This document shows positions 33,091 through 40,373 of a stretch of 40,428 nucleotides of DNA, piece after piece. Below the pieces are notes generated by a model. The model saw only the letters and a list, made by a program, of their open reading frames with translations. It made no database searches and was not told where the DNA came from. The position numbers and the translations under genes were made by a program. This DNA comes from an uncultured Faecalicoccus sp. GTDB lineage: Bacteria > Bacillota_I > Bacilli_A > Erysipelotrichales > Erysipelotrichaceae. The stretch is from contig CABVDD010000019.1 in NCBI GenBank assembly GCA_902497095.1, positions 1 through 40,428 on the forward strand, given 5' to 3'. The stretch's first letter is position 1. Each line of letters begins with the position of its first letter.

Positions 33091-33650
33091 TGAATTCAAT
33101 TGATTATGCAAAAACAGTTCTAGATGAACTACAACATACTTTATTAAGCATTGATCCCAAAAAGGCAGAAGAATTTGTCAATATAGTAGATCAGGCTGAT
33201 GAGATTTTTTGTGCAGGAGCTGGAAGAAGTGGATTTCAAATTAAAGGATTTGCCATGCGTTTAATGCACATGGGTAAAAAATCTTATGTAGTTGGAGAAA
33301 CTTGTACACCAAATATTAAAGAAGATGGTATTTTAGTCATCTGTTCTGGTTCTGGAGAGACAAAAAGTCTGGTAAATCATGCGAATAAAGCCAAAGAAGT
33401 AGGTGCTAAATTAGCGTTGATCACGATCAATCCAGAATCAACTATTGGAAAAATGGCAGATGTTGTCATAGAAATCAGTGCTCCAAGTCCAAAAAGTGCC
33501 AAAGAAGGAGAAATCCACTCTATTCAACCGATGGGGTCTTTATTTGAACAATCGGAAGGTTTGTTTATGGATATAGCAATTATGATGTTAATGGAAAAGA
33601 ATCACATGGACTCAGATACAATGTTTGGGCGACATGCCAATATGGAGTAA
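33090..33650 (+). CDS. hxlB: 6-phospho-3-hexuloisomerase (SIS domain)
   Basis: PHI interconverts 3-hexulose 6-phosphate and fructose 6-phosphate. The 186-residue single SIS-domain protein has C-A-G-A-G-R-S-G-F-Q-I-K-G-F-A-M-R-L-M-H (about 41-60), the G-E-T-C-T-P segment (about 70-75), and C-S-G-S-G-E-T-K-S (about 86-94) that binds the sugar phosphate. A C-terminal H-x-N-M-E end is typical of the family. It is translationally coupled to hxlA (TAATG) and followed after 9 bp by a cupin gene. Confidence 0.9.
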   Translation: MNSIDYAKTVLDELQHTLLSIDPKKAEEFVNIVDQADEIFCAGAGRSGFQIKGFAMRLMHMGKKSYVVGETCTPNIKEDGILVICSGSGETKSLVNHANKAKEVGAKLALITINPESTIGKMADVVIEISAPSPKSAKEGEIHSIQPMGSLFEQSEGLFMDIAIMMLMEKNHMDSDTMFGRHANME

Positions 33651-33659
33651 CAACTAACG

Positions 33660-34022
33660 ATGAAACAAGATTTAGTTAAGTACGTAGAAAAACCATGGGG
33701 TTATGAAAAATGGCTTGCGGTTACGGATAATTATGCTTTAAAAGAAATATTCTTCAAGAAAGGAAAAAGATGTTCCTTTCAATATCATAATCAAAAAGAA
33801 GAACATATCTATATTTTAAAAGGTAAATTAGAAGTTCTTGAAGATGACGAAAATAAAAAATTATGCACACATGTCTATGGACCGGGAGATATTATCAGTA
33901 ACCCACCTACTTTTAGACATAGAAATACAGCTTTAGAAGATACTACAATTATTGAAGTCAGTACACCACACTTAGATGATGTAGTACGAATTGAAGACGA
34001 TTATAATCGAGAAACACAATAA
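33660..34022 (+). CDS. Cupin-domain protein, sugar-phosphate isomerase or mannose-6-phosphate isomerase-like
   Basis: A 120-residue single-domain cupin. It begins K-Y-V-E-K-P-W-G-Y-E-K-W-L, the segment seen at the start of ManC-type type II mannose-6-phosphate isomerase domains. Cupin motif 1 reads S-F-Q-Y-H-N-Q-K-E-E-H-I-Y-I-L-K-G (about 39-55) and motif 2 G-P-G-D-I-I-S-N-P-P-x-x-x-H (about 76-89), so the metal ligands His43, His50-type and a late His are available. As the third gene of hxlA-hxlB it may isomerise or bind a phosphosugar feeding or leaving the pathway; the substrate is unknown. No clear ribosome binding site precedes it. Confidence 0.85.
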   Translation: MKQDLVKYVEKPWGYEKWLAVTDNYALKEIFFKKGKRCSFQYHNQKEEHIYILKGKLEVLEDDENKKLCTHVYGPGDIISNPPTFRHRNTALEDTTIIEVSTPHLDDVVRIEDDYNRETQ

Positions 34023-34050
34023 AAAGCCCAAAATGGGCTTTTTATTGTGT
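34014..34050. terminator. Perfect 17-bp bidirectional terminator
   Basis: ACACAATAAAAAGCCCA (34014-34030) and its exact reverse complement (34034-34050) flank an AAA loop. A and T runs inside the stem serve both directions: the cupin operon from the left and the DUF3089 gene from the right. The cupin stop codon is in the left arm. Confidence 0.93.
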
Positions 34051-34077
34051 TCGTATATAAAAGTATAAACAAAAAAA

Positions 34078-35070
34078 TTAATACAAATAAGCATTAAGGC
34101 GCTTTTTAACATTATCCTGTAAATTTCTATAAAAGAATTGATAATCATATAAATGATAAATACCATCAGTAAATATTGAAAGTCCAGCAGGGTAGTCATC
34201 AGGTGATACATCTGTAACTTTTAAAGCACCTCTTGTTTCATCGATATAAGCACCTGTTAATTCAGGAATTTCTTGAATGATGTTGCCACTGTAATCTGTA
34301 AAACAAGCGCCTTTATTAAGCGATTTATCAGCAGGTGTATTATCTGTTTTCCAGTTTAATGGATTGATAGAATTAGTTTTTGTCCCTTTAGGGATCATCA
34401 AAGAATCATTGATGAAATCAGCTTCACTGTTAAAAGATATGATAACTCCAGTATCCGTTTCATTTTGTGCCATTTTCAATTGCGGATAGTTTTCCAGATC
34501 TTCATCAGTAATTTGCCATCCGATAGCATAACAAGCTACTAAAAGATCTAGTAATGATTTGTCATCGAAAACATCCTTTAAAAGTCTAAGACACATATCA
34601 GCACCTTGAGAAAAACCAGCTAATATAATAGGATTATCATTATTATAATGATTTAAATAATAGAAAAAAGCTTCTTTAATATCATCATATGCGATTTTTA
34701 AATAAGGCTCTCTTTGCTGCGGTGACATTTCATAAACATTTAATCCGATTTGTTTATAGTAGGGAGCAAAAAAACGAGTTTCTTCATCATCATAAATTCC
34801 TTTTTCCATGTTTATGGCTCCAACAAAACTATTTTTAGTTTCAGAATCTTCTAAGGACATATTGTACGAATTCTCATTGACGCTATAAACAGAAGGGCAT
34901 ATAAAGAATATATCCGCTTTAGTGACAGGAGAATCATCTTCTAAGTATGCCCAATTATCTAATATGGAATAATCTTCTGTATTTGTATCGTTTATCGAAC
35001 AACCGTATAAATTGAGTCCTAAGCAAAGACAGAGAACTAATATAAAAAATTTTATATTTCTTTTAATCAT
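34078..35070 (-). CDS. DUF3089-family lipoprotein, alpha/beta-hydrolase fold
   Basis: A 330-residue secreted protein. The N-terminus has basic residues, a hydrophobic core and a lipobox-like N-L-Y-G-C (Cys24), so it is probably a lipoprotein on the outer face of the membrane. The body matches DUF3089: D-I-F-F-I-C-P-S-V (about 53-61), R-F-F-A-P-Y-Y (about 99-105) and the nucleophile elbow L-A-G-F-S-Q-G-A-D (about 150-158) with Ser154 as probable catalytic serine, followed by Y-A-I-G-W. The substrate is unknown; esterase-type activity is implied by the fold only. GGAGTT precedes ATG 35070. It stands alone between two terminator-bearing units. Confidence 0.85.
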   Translation of the reverse strand: MIKRNIKFFILVLCLCLGLNLYGCSINDTNTEDYSILDNWAYLEDDSPVTKADIFFICPSVYSVNENSYNMSLEDSETKNSFVGAINMEKGIYDDEETRFFAPYYKQIGLNVYEMSPQQREPYLKIAYDDIKEAFFYYLNHYNNDNPIILAGFSQGADMCLRLLKDVFDDKSLLDLLVACYAIGWQITDEDLENYPQLKMAQNETDTGVIISFNSEADFINDSLMIPKGTKTNSINPLNWKTDNTPADKSLNKGACFTDYSGNIIQEIPELTGAYIDETRGALKVTDVSPDDYPAGLSIFTDGIYHLYDYQFFYRNLQDNVKKRLNAYLY

Positions 35071-35719
35071 AGCAAAACTCCTAACCCTAATAATTTATTT
35101 TATTTTTAATATTAAGTAACGCGTTATTACTATAATATTATCAGTTATTAAAAATCAATTCTTTTTACAAAGTTTATTTGAGTGTAGGAAATAAAGCATA
35201 AAACTTTTAAAATATGCGATTTTACATATTTTAGTTCGCAGAATGTATATTATGTAAAAAATAGAAATTTTGATTTAGTCAATGTGCAATCAAATTTTGG
35301 ACAAGTTTTTCCATTTTTCTGCATGTTATGTCATTTTAAATTTTACATAATCTTTATTATGCGATTTTATTTACATAATAATTGGAACCATTTATAGTTT
35401 AAATGTATTTAAAATTCATAATTTTATTTTATATACGTTATTATGTGATTGTCTGAGTTAAATCAAACGTATAATTGGTCGAAATCATCTTTTTCGATTA
35501 ATCTCATAGAGTCGTTAAATCCTGAAATAAAGAATATAAAAACTTTTTTCTATATTGGCTTGATCATCTTTTAAAACGGTTACGATTTTCTGTGAGACAT
35601 TAAATTTTTTTTGTATTATTTTATTAGAACTTATTGTATTAAATAATTACTTAATAACTACAATACATCCTGTTATTTAACATACTTAAATATATCCCAT
35701 TATTGTTAATAATATAAAA
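35071..35719. other. Very AT-rich gene-free region with repeated TTTACATAAT words
   Basis: No coding frame with a start and ribosome binding site is apparent in about 640 bp. The word TTTACATAAT occurs at 35342-35351 and 35370-35379, its reverse complement at 35249-35258, and a near copy TTTACATATT at 35221-35230. TATGCGATTTTA occurs at about 35214 and 35358. The repeats could be regulator sites, decayed sequence or chance in AT-rich DNA. The DUF3089 promoter must lie in the left part. Confidence 0.6.
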
Positions 35720-35747
35720 AATAAGCGATCATATTCAATCGCTTATT
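35711..35747 (-). terminator. Terminator of the minus-strand oxidoreductase operon
   Basis: AATAAGCGAT (35720-35729) and ATCGCTTATT (35738-35747) form a perfect 10-bp stem with an 8-base loop. On the minus strand it is followed by a T run (35720-35715), about 20 bp after the last gene's stop. Confidence 0.88.
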
Positions 35748-35766
35748 AAATGATTTATAAGTTTTT

Positions 35767-36129
35767 CTATAAAGCTTCTTTTGTCGCAATAACATCAACT
35801 CCAGTATCGGCAACATTTTTTAAAACTACATCACCAATATGAATTGGAGCTTTAACACATACGGTTTTAAGATCTTTCATACACTCAAAAATCTTGTCTT
35901 TTGGAATATCATGAGCTGTTTTAACAGATATCATTGATTCTTCTTTTGATCCTATAACAGGAATAATACTGGTTACAATTCGAGTTGGATTTGTGACTTC
36001 TTTGCGAGCATAAAAATCGCCTTGTTGGCAAGTGTTACCAGAGACAGAAATAACACTTCCGTCCTTCATTTCTACTGTCAATGCACAGCCCATAGGACAT
36101 CCAATACATGTTAATTCTCTAGTTTCCAT
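35767..36129 (-). CDS. DUF1667 cysteine-rich protein of the GlpA-like oxidoreductase operon
   Basis: A 120-residue protein with an N-terminal cysteine cluster, Cys8, Cys11, Cys15 and Cys34 (T-C-I-G-C-P-M-G-C and N-T-C-Q-Q-G-D), likely to hold an iron-sulfur cluster or zinc. The remainder, ending with P-I-H-I-G-D-V-V-x-x-N and A-D-T-G-V-D-V-I-A-T, fits DUF1667. In many anaerobic Firmicutes this gene is the last of a three-gene set with GlpA-like and FAD/NAD oxidoreductase genes, as here, and probably passes electrons. It starts 1 bp after the preceding gene's stop. Confidence 0.88.
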   Translation of the reverse strand: METRELTCIGCPMGCALTVEMKDGSVISVSGNTCQQGDFYARKEVTNPTRIVTSIIPVIGSKEESMISVKTAHDIPKDKIFECMKDLKTVCVKAPIHIGDVVLKNVADTGVDVIATKEAL

Positions 36130-36130
36130 A

Positions 36131-37387
36131 TTATTTATCCTCCAGTGTAATACGAATCGTAGATGGATTTAATTCCATAAGTTTTTTCTTAGTTAAAATA
36201 ACTTGTTCCATTTCTCCAGGTGCCAATATTTTATTAGGCTTATGAAGAATTCTTTCATTATCTAGATAAACACTAATAAAATGATCTTTATAAACACCAC
36301 CTACACGAAAACGTATGGTTAGTAAGTCGTCCATGTCTTCAGGTCTTACTACAAAAGGTACACTATAACGTACACCATTTTCTGTTTGAATTGGGATGAT
36401 TTTAGTGTTTTTTACTTCCTGGTTGTTAATATATTTTACTGCATTTTTGCCAGCTTGTTTTGCCTCTTGTGATACAAAATCTACCAAGTCATGTACATGT
36501 AATACGTTTCCACAGGCAAAGATACCATCTATGTTTGTTTCTAAGGATTCATTTACTTTTGGACCTTTTGTAATTGGGCTAATTTCAATTCCTGCTTGAT
36601 TCGAAAGTTCATTTTCAGGAATTAAGCCACAAGATAATAATAAAGTATCACATGTATATCTTTCTTCGGTTCCTGGTACTGGCTTTCCATCTTTTACTTC
36701 AGCAATTGTAACAGCTTCAACACGCTCTTTTCCTTCGATATCAACAACTGTATGACTGAGTTTCAAAGGAATACCAAAATCATCTAGACATTGAACGATA
36801 TTTCTTTTTAAACCTCCTGAATATGGCATTAATTCAGCAACAACTTTAACTTTAGCACCTTCTAAAGTCATTCTTCGCGCCATGATCAAACCAATATCTC
36901 CAGAACCTAATATCACTACTTCCTTACCTGGCATTAATCCATCAATATTGACTAATTTTTGAGCAGTTCCAGCACTGTAAATACCAGCAGGACGATATCC
37001 TGGAATATTTAGTGCACCTCTTGGTCTTTCACGACATCCCATTGCCAATATGATGGCTTTTGCCTGAATTTGAAACATTCCTTCTTTTGCGTTCATGGCA
37101 GTAACTACTTTGTTTGAAGATATATCCATGACCATTGTATTTAATTTATAAGGAATCTTTTCTTCTTTTACTTTTTCAATAAATCGGCTAGCGTATTCAG
37201 GACCAGTTAATTCTTCTTTAAAAGTATGAAGCCCAAAACCATTGTGGATGCATTGATTTAGAATACCTCCCAGTTTTGTATCTCGTTCTAGAATTAAAAT
37301 ATCTGATTCACCAGCTTCTTTAGCGCTTAAAGCTGCTGCAAGTCCTGCGGGTCCTCCGCCAATAATGACTATATTTACATTTTTCAT
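36131..37387 (-). CDS. FAD/NAD(P)-dependent oxidoreductase, partner of the GlpA-like protein
   Basis: A 418-residue two-dinucleotide-binding-domain flavoprotein. The FAD site is V-I-I-G-G-G-P-A-G-L-A-A-A (about 6-18), with the NAD(P) site V-V-I-L-G-S-G-D-I-G-L (about 157-167) and a C-terminal FAD segment D-G-I-F-A-C-G-N-V-L (about 287-296). The stretch Q-C-I-H-N-G-F-G-L and T-G-P-E-Y-A is characteristic of this GlpB-position subgroup. It likely moves electrons between the FAD/[2Fe-2S] dehydrogenase upstream and NAD(P) or another carrier. It is the middle gene of three, 11 bp after the GlpA-like gene. Confidence 0.88.
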   Translation of the reverse strand: MKNVNIVIIGGGPAGLAAALSAKEAGESDILILERDTKLGGILNQCIHNGFGLHTFKEELTGPEYASRFIEKVKEEKIPYKLNTMVMDISSNKVVTAMNAKEGMFQIQAKAIILAMGCRERPRGALNIPGYRPAGIYSAGTAQKLVNIDGLMPGKEVVILGSGDIGLIMARRMTLEGAKVKVVAELMPYSGGLKRNIVQCLDDFGIPLKLSHTVVDIEGKERVEAVTIAEVKDGKPVPGTEERYTCDTLLLSCGLIPENELSNQAGIEISPITKGPKVNESLETNIDGIFACGNVLHVHDLVDFVSQEAKQAGKNAVKYINNQEVKNTKIIPIQTENGVRYSVPFVVRPEDMDDLLTIRFRVGGVYKDHFISVYLDNERILHKPNKILAPGEMEQVILTKKKLMELNPSTIRITLEDK

Positions 37388-37398
37388 TGCAATGCCTC

Positions 37399-38838
37399 CT
37401 ACAAATCTTCCTTATCCTTGCCTACGATAAAGTTGGAATGTCCACCTGATTTACTGACGTTATACATATTTATATCTTCTACTTCATGAGAGATGATTTC
37501 CATTACACGCGGGCTGCAAAAGCCAGCCTGACATCTTCCCATTCCAGCTCTTGTTCTACGTTTTATACCATCTAATGATCGTGCTGGAATGATACGGTGT
37601 AATGCTTCTACGATTTCCCCTTCTGTTATCATTTCGCAGCGACAAATAATTGTTCCGTAACGAGGATCTTTTTTAATGAGTTCATTTCTTTCTTCCATGC
37701 TCATTTGAGAAGGTTTGATCAATCCTTTACGTGTCTTTTTAAAATTTGGTTTTTCTTGTAAGTTCATTTGATTTTTAATCATTGTTGCGACCATAGTTCC
37801 AATTGCCGGACAGGAAGATAAACCAGGAGATTCAATACCGGCAACATCAATAAACTTTTTCGCATCTTTAACTTCTTCAATGATAAATTCATGATCAGGA
37901 TGATGTGCTCGAAGGCCTGCAAATGATGTGATAACATCACGTATTGGCAGAGCTTTTATAGCAATCGATGATTTTGCCGCAACTTCATCTAAACCTTTGC
38001 GCGTTGTGTTGACACCTTCTTTGTTTTCAATATCCATACTGGTGGGGCCTACTAACATATTTCCATGAATTGTGGGTGTTACTAATACACCTTTTCCCAT
38101 TTTAGTTGGTAATTGAAAGATTGTATGAGATACATGGTGTCCTGCACTTTTGTCTAATAGATAGTATTCTCCTTTACGTGGAATAATTTCCATTTTATCT
38201 TCACTAACCATGTTGTGGATCACATCTGCATAAACACCAGCTGCATTTACTACATATTTTGAATGAAATGTTCCTTTTGGTGTTTGGATCTCATAATGAT
38301 CGCTTTCTTTTTTAATAGCTTCTACAGGTGCATCAAAATAGAATTCAACATCATTTTCTGCTGCATTTTCAGCCATTGCCAAATTAAGTTCAAATGGACA
38401 TACAATACCTGCGCTAGGCGCATATAAAGCTGCTACAGCTTCATCAGATATATTAGGCTCCATTTCCTTTAACTCATCACGTTCAACAATACGAAGCCCT
38501 GGAACACCATTTGTAATGCCACGATTATATAGCGTTGTTAATTTATCACGATCTTTTTCATCAGTACAAACTACAAGAGATCCAATTCGTTTAAAGGGAA
38601 TGTCTAGATCTTTTGCAAGTTCATCCATCATATAATTACCTTCTACATTAAGCTTTGCCATCAAAGTTCCCTCTTTGGCATCATAGCCTGCATGGATAAT
38701 TGCACTGTTTGCTTTGGATGTTCCACAAGAAACATCTTCATCTTTTTCTAATACTACGATTTTCATCGGATATCGCGAACATTCACGGGCAATCGCGCTA
38801 CCGCTGACACCAGCTCCAATTATGATTACATCGTACAT
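37399..38838 (-). CDS. FAD-dependent glycerol-3-phosphate dehydrogenase-like protein with BFD-type [2Fe-2S] domain
   Basis: This 479-residue protein has an N-terminal FAD fold (I-I-G-A-G-V-S-G-S-A-I-A, about 6-17), a DAO-type substrate domain with H-A-G-Y-D (about 49-53), and a C-terminal BFD-like domain whose cysteines C399-x-C401 and C436-x4-C441 should bind [2Fe-2S]. This is the layout of anaerobic GlpA-like proteins, so oxidation of sn-glycerol 3-phosphate to DHAP is the most likely reaction; L-2-hydroxyglutarate oxidase-like relatives share the core, so another hydroxy acid is possible. No glpK or glpF is adjacent. GGAGGGG precedes ATG 38838. Divergent LacI gene probably regulates it. 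Confidence 0.85.
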   Translation of the reverse strand: MYDVIIIGAGVSGSAIARECSRYPMKIVVLEKDEDVSCGTSKANSAIIHAGYDAKEGTLMAKLNVEGNYMMDELAKDLDIPFKRIGSLVVCTDEKDRDKLTTLYNRGITNGVPGLRIVERDELKEMEPNISDEAVAALYAPSAGIVCPFELNLAMAENAAENDVEFYFDAPVEAIKKESDHYEIQTPKGTFHSKYVVNAAGVYADVIHNMVSEDKMEIIPRKGEYYLLDKSAGHHVSHTIFQLPTKMGKGVLVTPTIHGNMLVGPTSMDIENKEGVNTTRKGLDEVAAKSSIAIKALPIRDVITSFAGLRAHHPDHEFIIEEVKDAKKFIDVAGIESPGLSSCPAIGTMVATMIKNQMNLQEKPNFKKTRKGLIKPSQMSMEERNELIKKDPRYGTIICRCEMITEGEIVEALHRIIPARSLDGIKRRTRAGMGRCQAGFCSPRVMEIISHEVEDINMYNVSKSGGHSNFIVGKDKEDL

Positions 38839-38879
38839 AGTAGTACCCCTCCATTTATATATAATGTTTATACACCCTA

Positions 38880-38908
38880 AATTTAACTCACTAAAATTAG
38901 ACTGTCAA
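38880..38908 (-). promoter_or_regulatory. Promoter of the oxidoreductase operon (minus strand)
   Basis: On the minus strand a perfect TTGACA (38908-38903) and TAAATT (38885-38880) are 17 bp apart, about 42 bp before the first gene. Confidence 0.68.
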
Positions 38909-38950
38909 ACTTCAAAATTGCTTTACATATAGGATTTTTTAGCATTTTTT

Positions 38951-39089
38951 ATTAATCAAAAAATCTGATTAATTTAATCGTTTTTACAATTTGTTCTCAT
39001 GTTTATAAAACTCTAGTTTTTATCTTATTTTCTTGTGTTTGTTATTAATCATAATTATAATATTATTAATCAAATATGGTTTGATTAGT
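38951..39089. promoter_or_regulatory. Repeated ATTAATCA inverted repeats, candidate operators
   Basis: ATTAATCA (38951-38958) and TGATTAAT (38966-38973) form a perfect 8-bp inverted repeat. ATTAATCA recurs at 39044-39051. ATTAATCAAA (39065-39074) faces TTTGATTAGT (39080-39089), matching 9 of 10. All lie between the divergent oxidoreductase operon and a LacI-family gene. They lack the central CG typical of LacI operators, so the binding protein is uncertain. The rest of this 296-bp gap is AT-rich without a gene. Confidence 0.5.
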
Positions 39090-39134
39090 TAATATTTATT
39101 ATTCAAAATAAATCAAAATTTTAAGGAGAAATTT

Positions 39135-40214
39135 ATGGGAAAACGTAAAAAAATAACAACTCGTGATATTGCCGAATATACAGGACTTTCACAATCTACA
39201 ATATCAATGGTTTTATCTCATAAAGAGAATGTTTCCTTTTCCAAAGAAACACAAGATATTGTTTTTCAAGCAGCTAAAGAGTTAGGTTATAAGAATCAAA
39301 TTCACAAGCCTAAATCTTCTCAAAAAGATCTTCATCAAACAATTGTGGTAATAGCACCTCATTTATCAAATAGCTATTATGCGACTTTGATTCACTCTAT
39401 TGTATATGAAGCTAAAAAACATAACTATTCAGTCTTTACGATCACAACCATGCGTAATGCACAACAAGAAGATTTTTATTATGATCTATTATCAAATTTA
39501 GATCTCGCGGGAATCATTTATCTTTATCCGCCTGCAAAAATTTCTAAAGCCAATGCCCTTTACAAAAGAATGCCAGTTGTATCTATTGGTGACAAGCCAC
39601 AAGGCAGCCGCTTTGATTCCGTTGAATTAAATGGACTTAAAGCCGGTCACTTGATGGGTGAATATCTTCTTAATTTGGGACATGAAAAAATTACTTTTAT
39701 ATCAGCTCCTGTTATGGGCAAAGAAATTTCTCGTATCCACCGTTATGAAGGTTTAATAAATGCTTTTGAAGAACATGACAAAGATATTCAAAACATCCAG
39801 TTAAAGACTATGTCCTTGGCCCAATATGAAAGTATTCAAACAGAAAACATTGAATATCAAGTTGGCTTTGAATTGACCATGGAAGCTTTAGAAGAAGGAA
39901 CTGATTCAACAGCTTTTTTGGCAAATAATGATATGACGGCTTTAGGCGTATTATCAGCTTTAAAAAGCGAAGGTTATAAAGTTCCAAAAGATTTTTCCGT
40001 GGCCGGATTTGATAATATTTTAATGTCTTCATTTCCTGATATTTCATTAACTACTATTGAGCATGCAACGTTTTTAAAAGGTAAAGAAGCAGTAGATATC
40101 ATTTATAAGAAACATTTAAAAAATGGTGATCAAAAAGCACATCCTTATATTTTGCGCCTGGAATATGAACCAGAATTAATCATTCGAAAGACAACGGGTA
40201 AGCCAAGAAAATAG
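39135..40214 (+). CDS. LacI-family transcriptional regulator
   Basis: A 359-residue protein with an N-terminal LacI HTH (about 6-60: T-T-R-D-I-A-E-Y-T-G-L-S-Q-S-T-I-S-M-V-L), a linker, and a periplasmic-binding-like effector domain (about 66-350) with G-H-L-M-G-E-Y-L-L-N-L-G-H (about 173-185), F-L-A-N-N-D-M-T-A-L-G-V-L (about 256-268) and F-S-V-A-G-F-D-N (about 285-292). The HTH has S-T-I-S-M-V-L where most LacI proteins have A-T-V-S-R-V-L, so its operator may be unusual. AAGGAG precedes ATG 39135. It probably controls the divergent oxidoreductase operon; the effector is unknown. Confidence 0.93.
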   Translation: MGKRKKITTRDIAEYTGLSQSTISMVLSHKENVSFSKETQDIVFQAAKELGYKNQIHKPKSSQKDLHQTIVVIAPHLSNSYYATLIHSIVYEAKKHNYSVFTITTMRNAQQEDFYYDLLSNLDLAGIIYLYPPAKISKANALYKRMPVVSIGDKPQGSRFDSVELNGLKAGHLMGEYLLNLGHEKITFISAPVMGKEISRIHRYEGLINAFEEHDKDIQNIQLKTMSLAQYESIQTENIEYQVGFELTMEALEEGTDSTAFLANNDMTALGVLSALKSEGYKVPKDFSVAGFDNILMSSFPDISLTTIEHATFLKGKEAVDIIYKKHLKNGDQKAHPYILRLEYEPELIIRKTTGKPRK

Positions 40215-40311
40215 ATTTTCATTCTCTTGTTAAACATAGAACAAGTAGATATACAATATAAAGGGGCTGTAACGAGTAAATAGGTTGAAGCAGTTCTCAA
40301 ATACAAAAAAA

Positions 40312-40356
40312 GGACCGGAATATTTGATGGTTTAAGTCAAATACTCCGGCCTTTTT
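40312..40356. terminator. Strong bidirectional terminator hairpin
   Basis: GGACCGGAATATTTGA (40312-40327) pairs with TCAAATACTCCGGCC (40337-40351), with one G-U or mismatch position and one bulged A, loop TGGTTTAAG. A runs before and T runs after it allow termination on both strands. Confidence 0.85.
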
Positions 40357-40373
40357 GGTATAATTGTTTGTGT

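Noticed and set aside
35570..35585. Possible cre site (AAAACGGTTACG) in the AT-rich gap
   Set aside because: At least two mismatches to the consensus, and it sits downstream of the nearest operon rather than near a promoter.
35071..35719. CRISPR array or tandem repeat in the AT-rich gap
   Set aside because: The repeated words are only about 10 bp, in mixed orientation and irregularly spaced, unlike a CRISPR array.
38972..38990. Possible cre site (TTTAATCGTTTTTACA) before the LacI gene
   Set aside because: Two mismatches including a key half-site base; it overlaps the ATTAATCA repeats, which explain the region better.
40225..40246. Terminator after the right-hand LacI gene (CTTGTT/AACAAG)
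   Set aside because: Only a 6-bp stem with an 8-base loop and no T run; the strong hairpin at 40312 is more likely to stop transcription.
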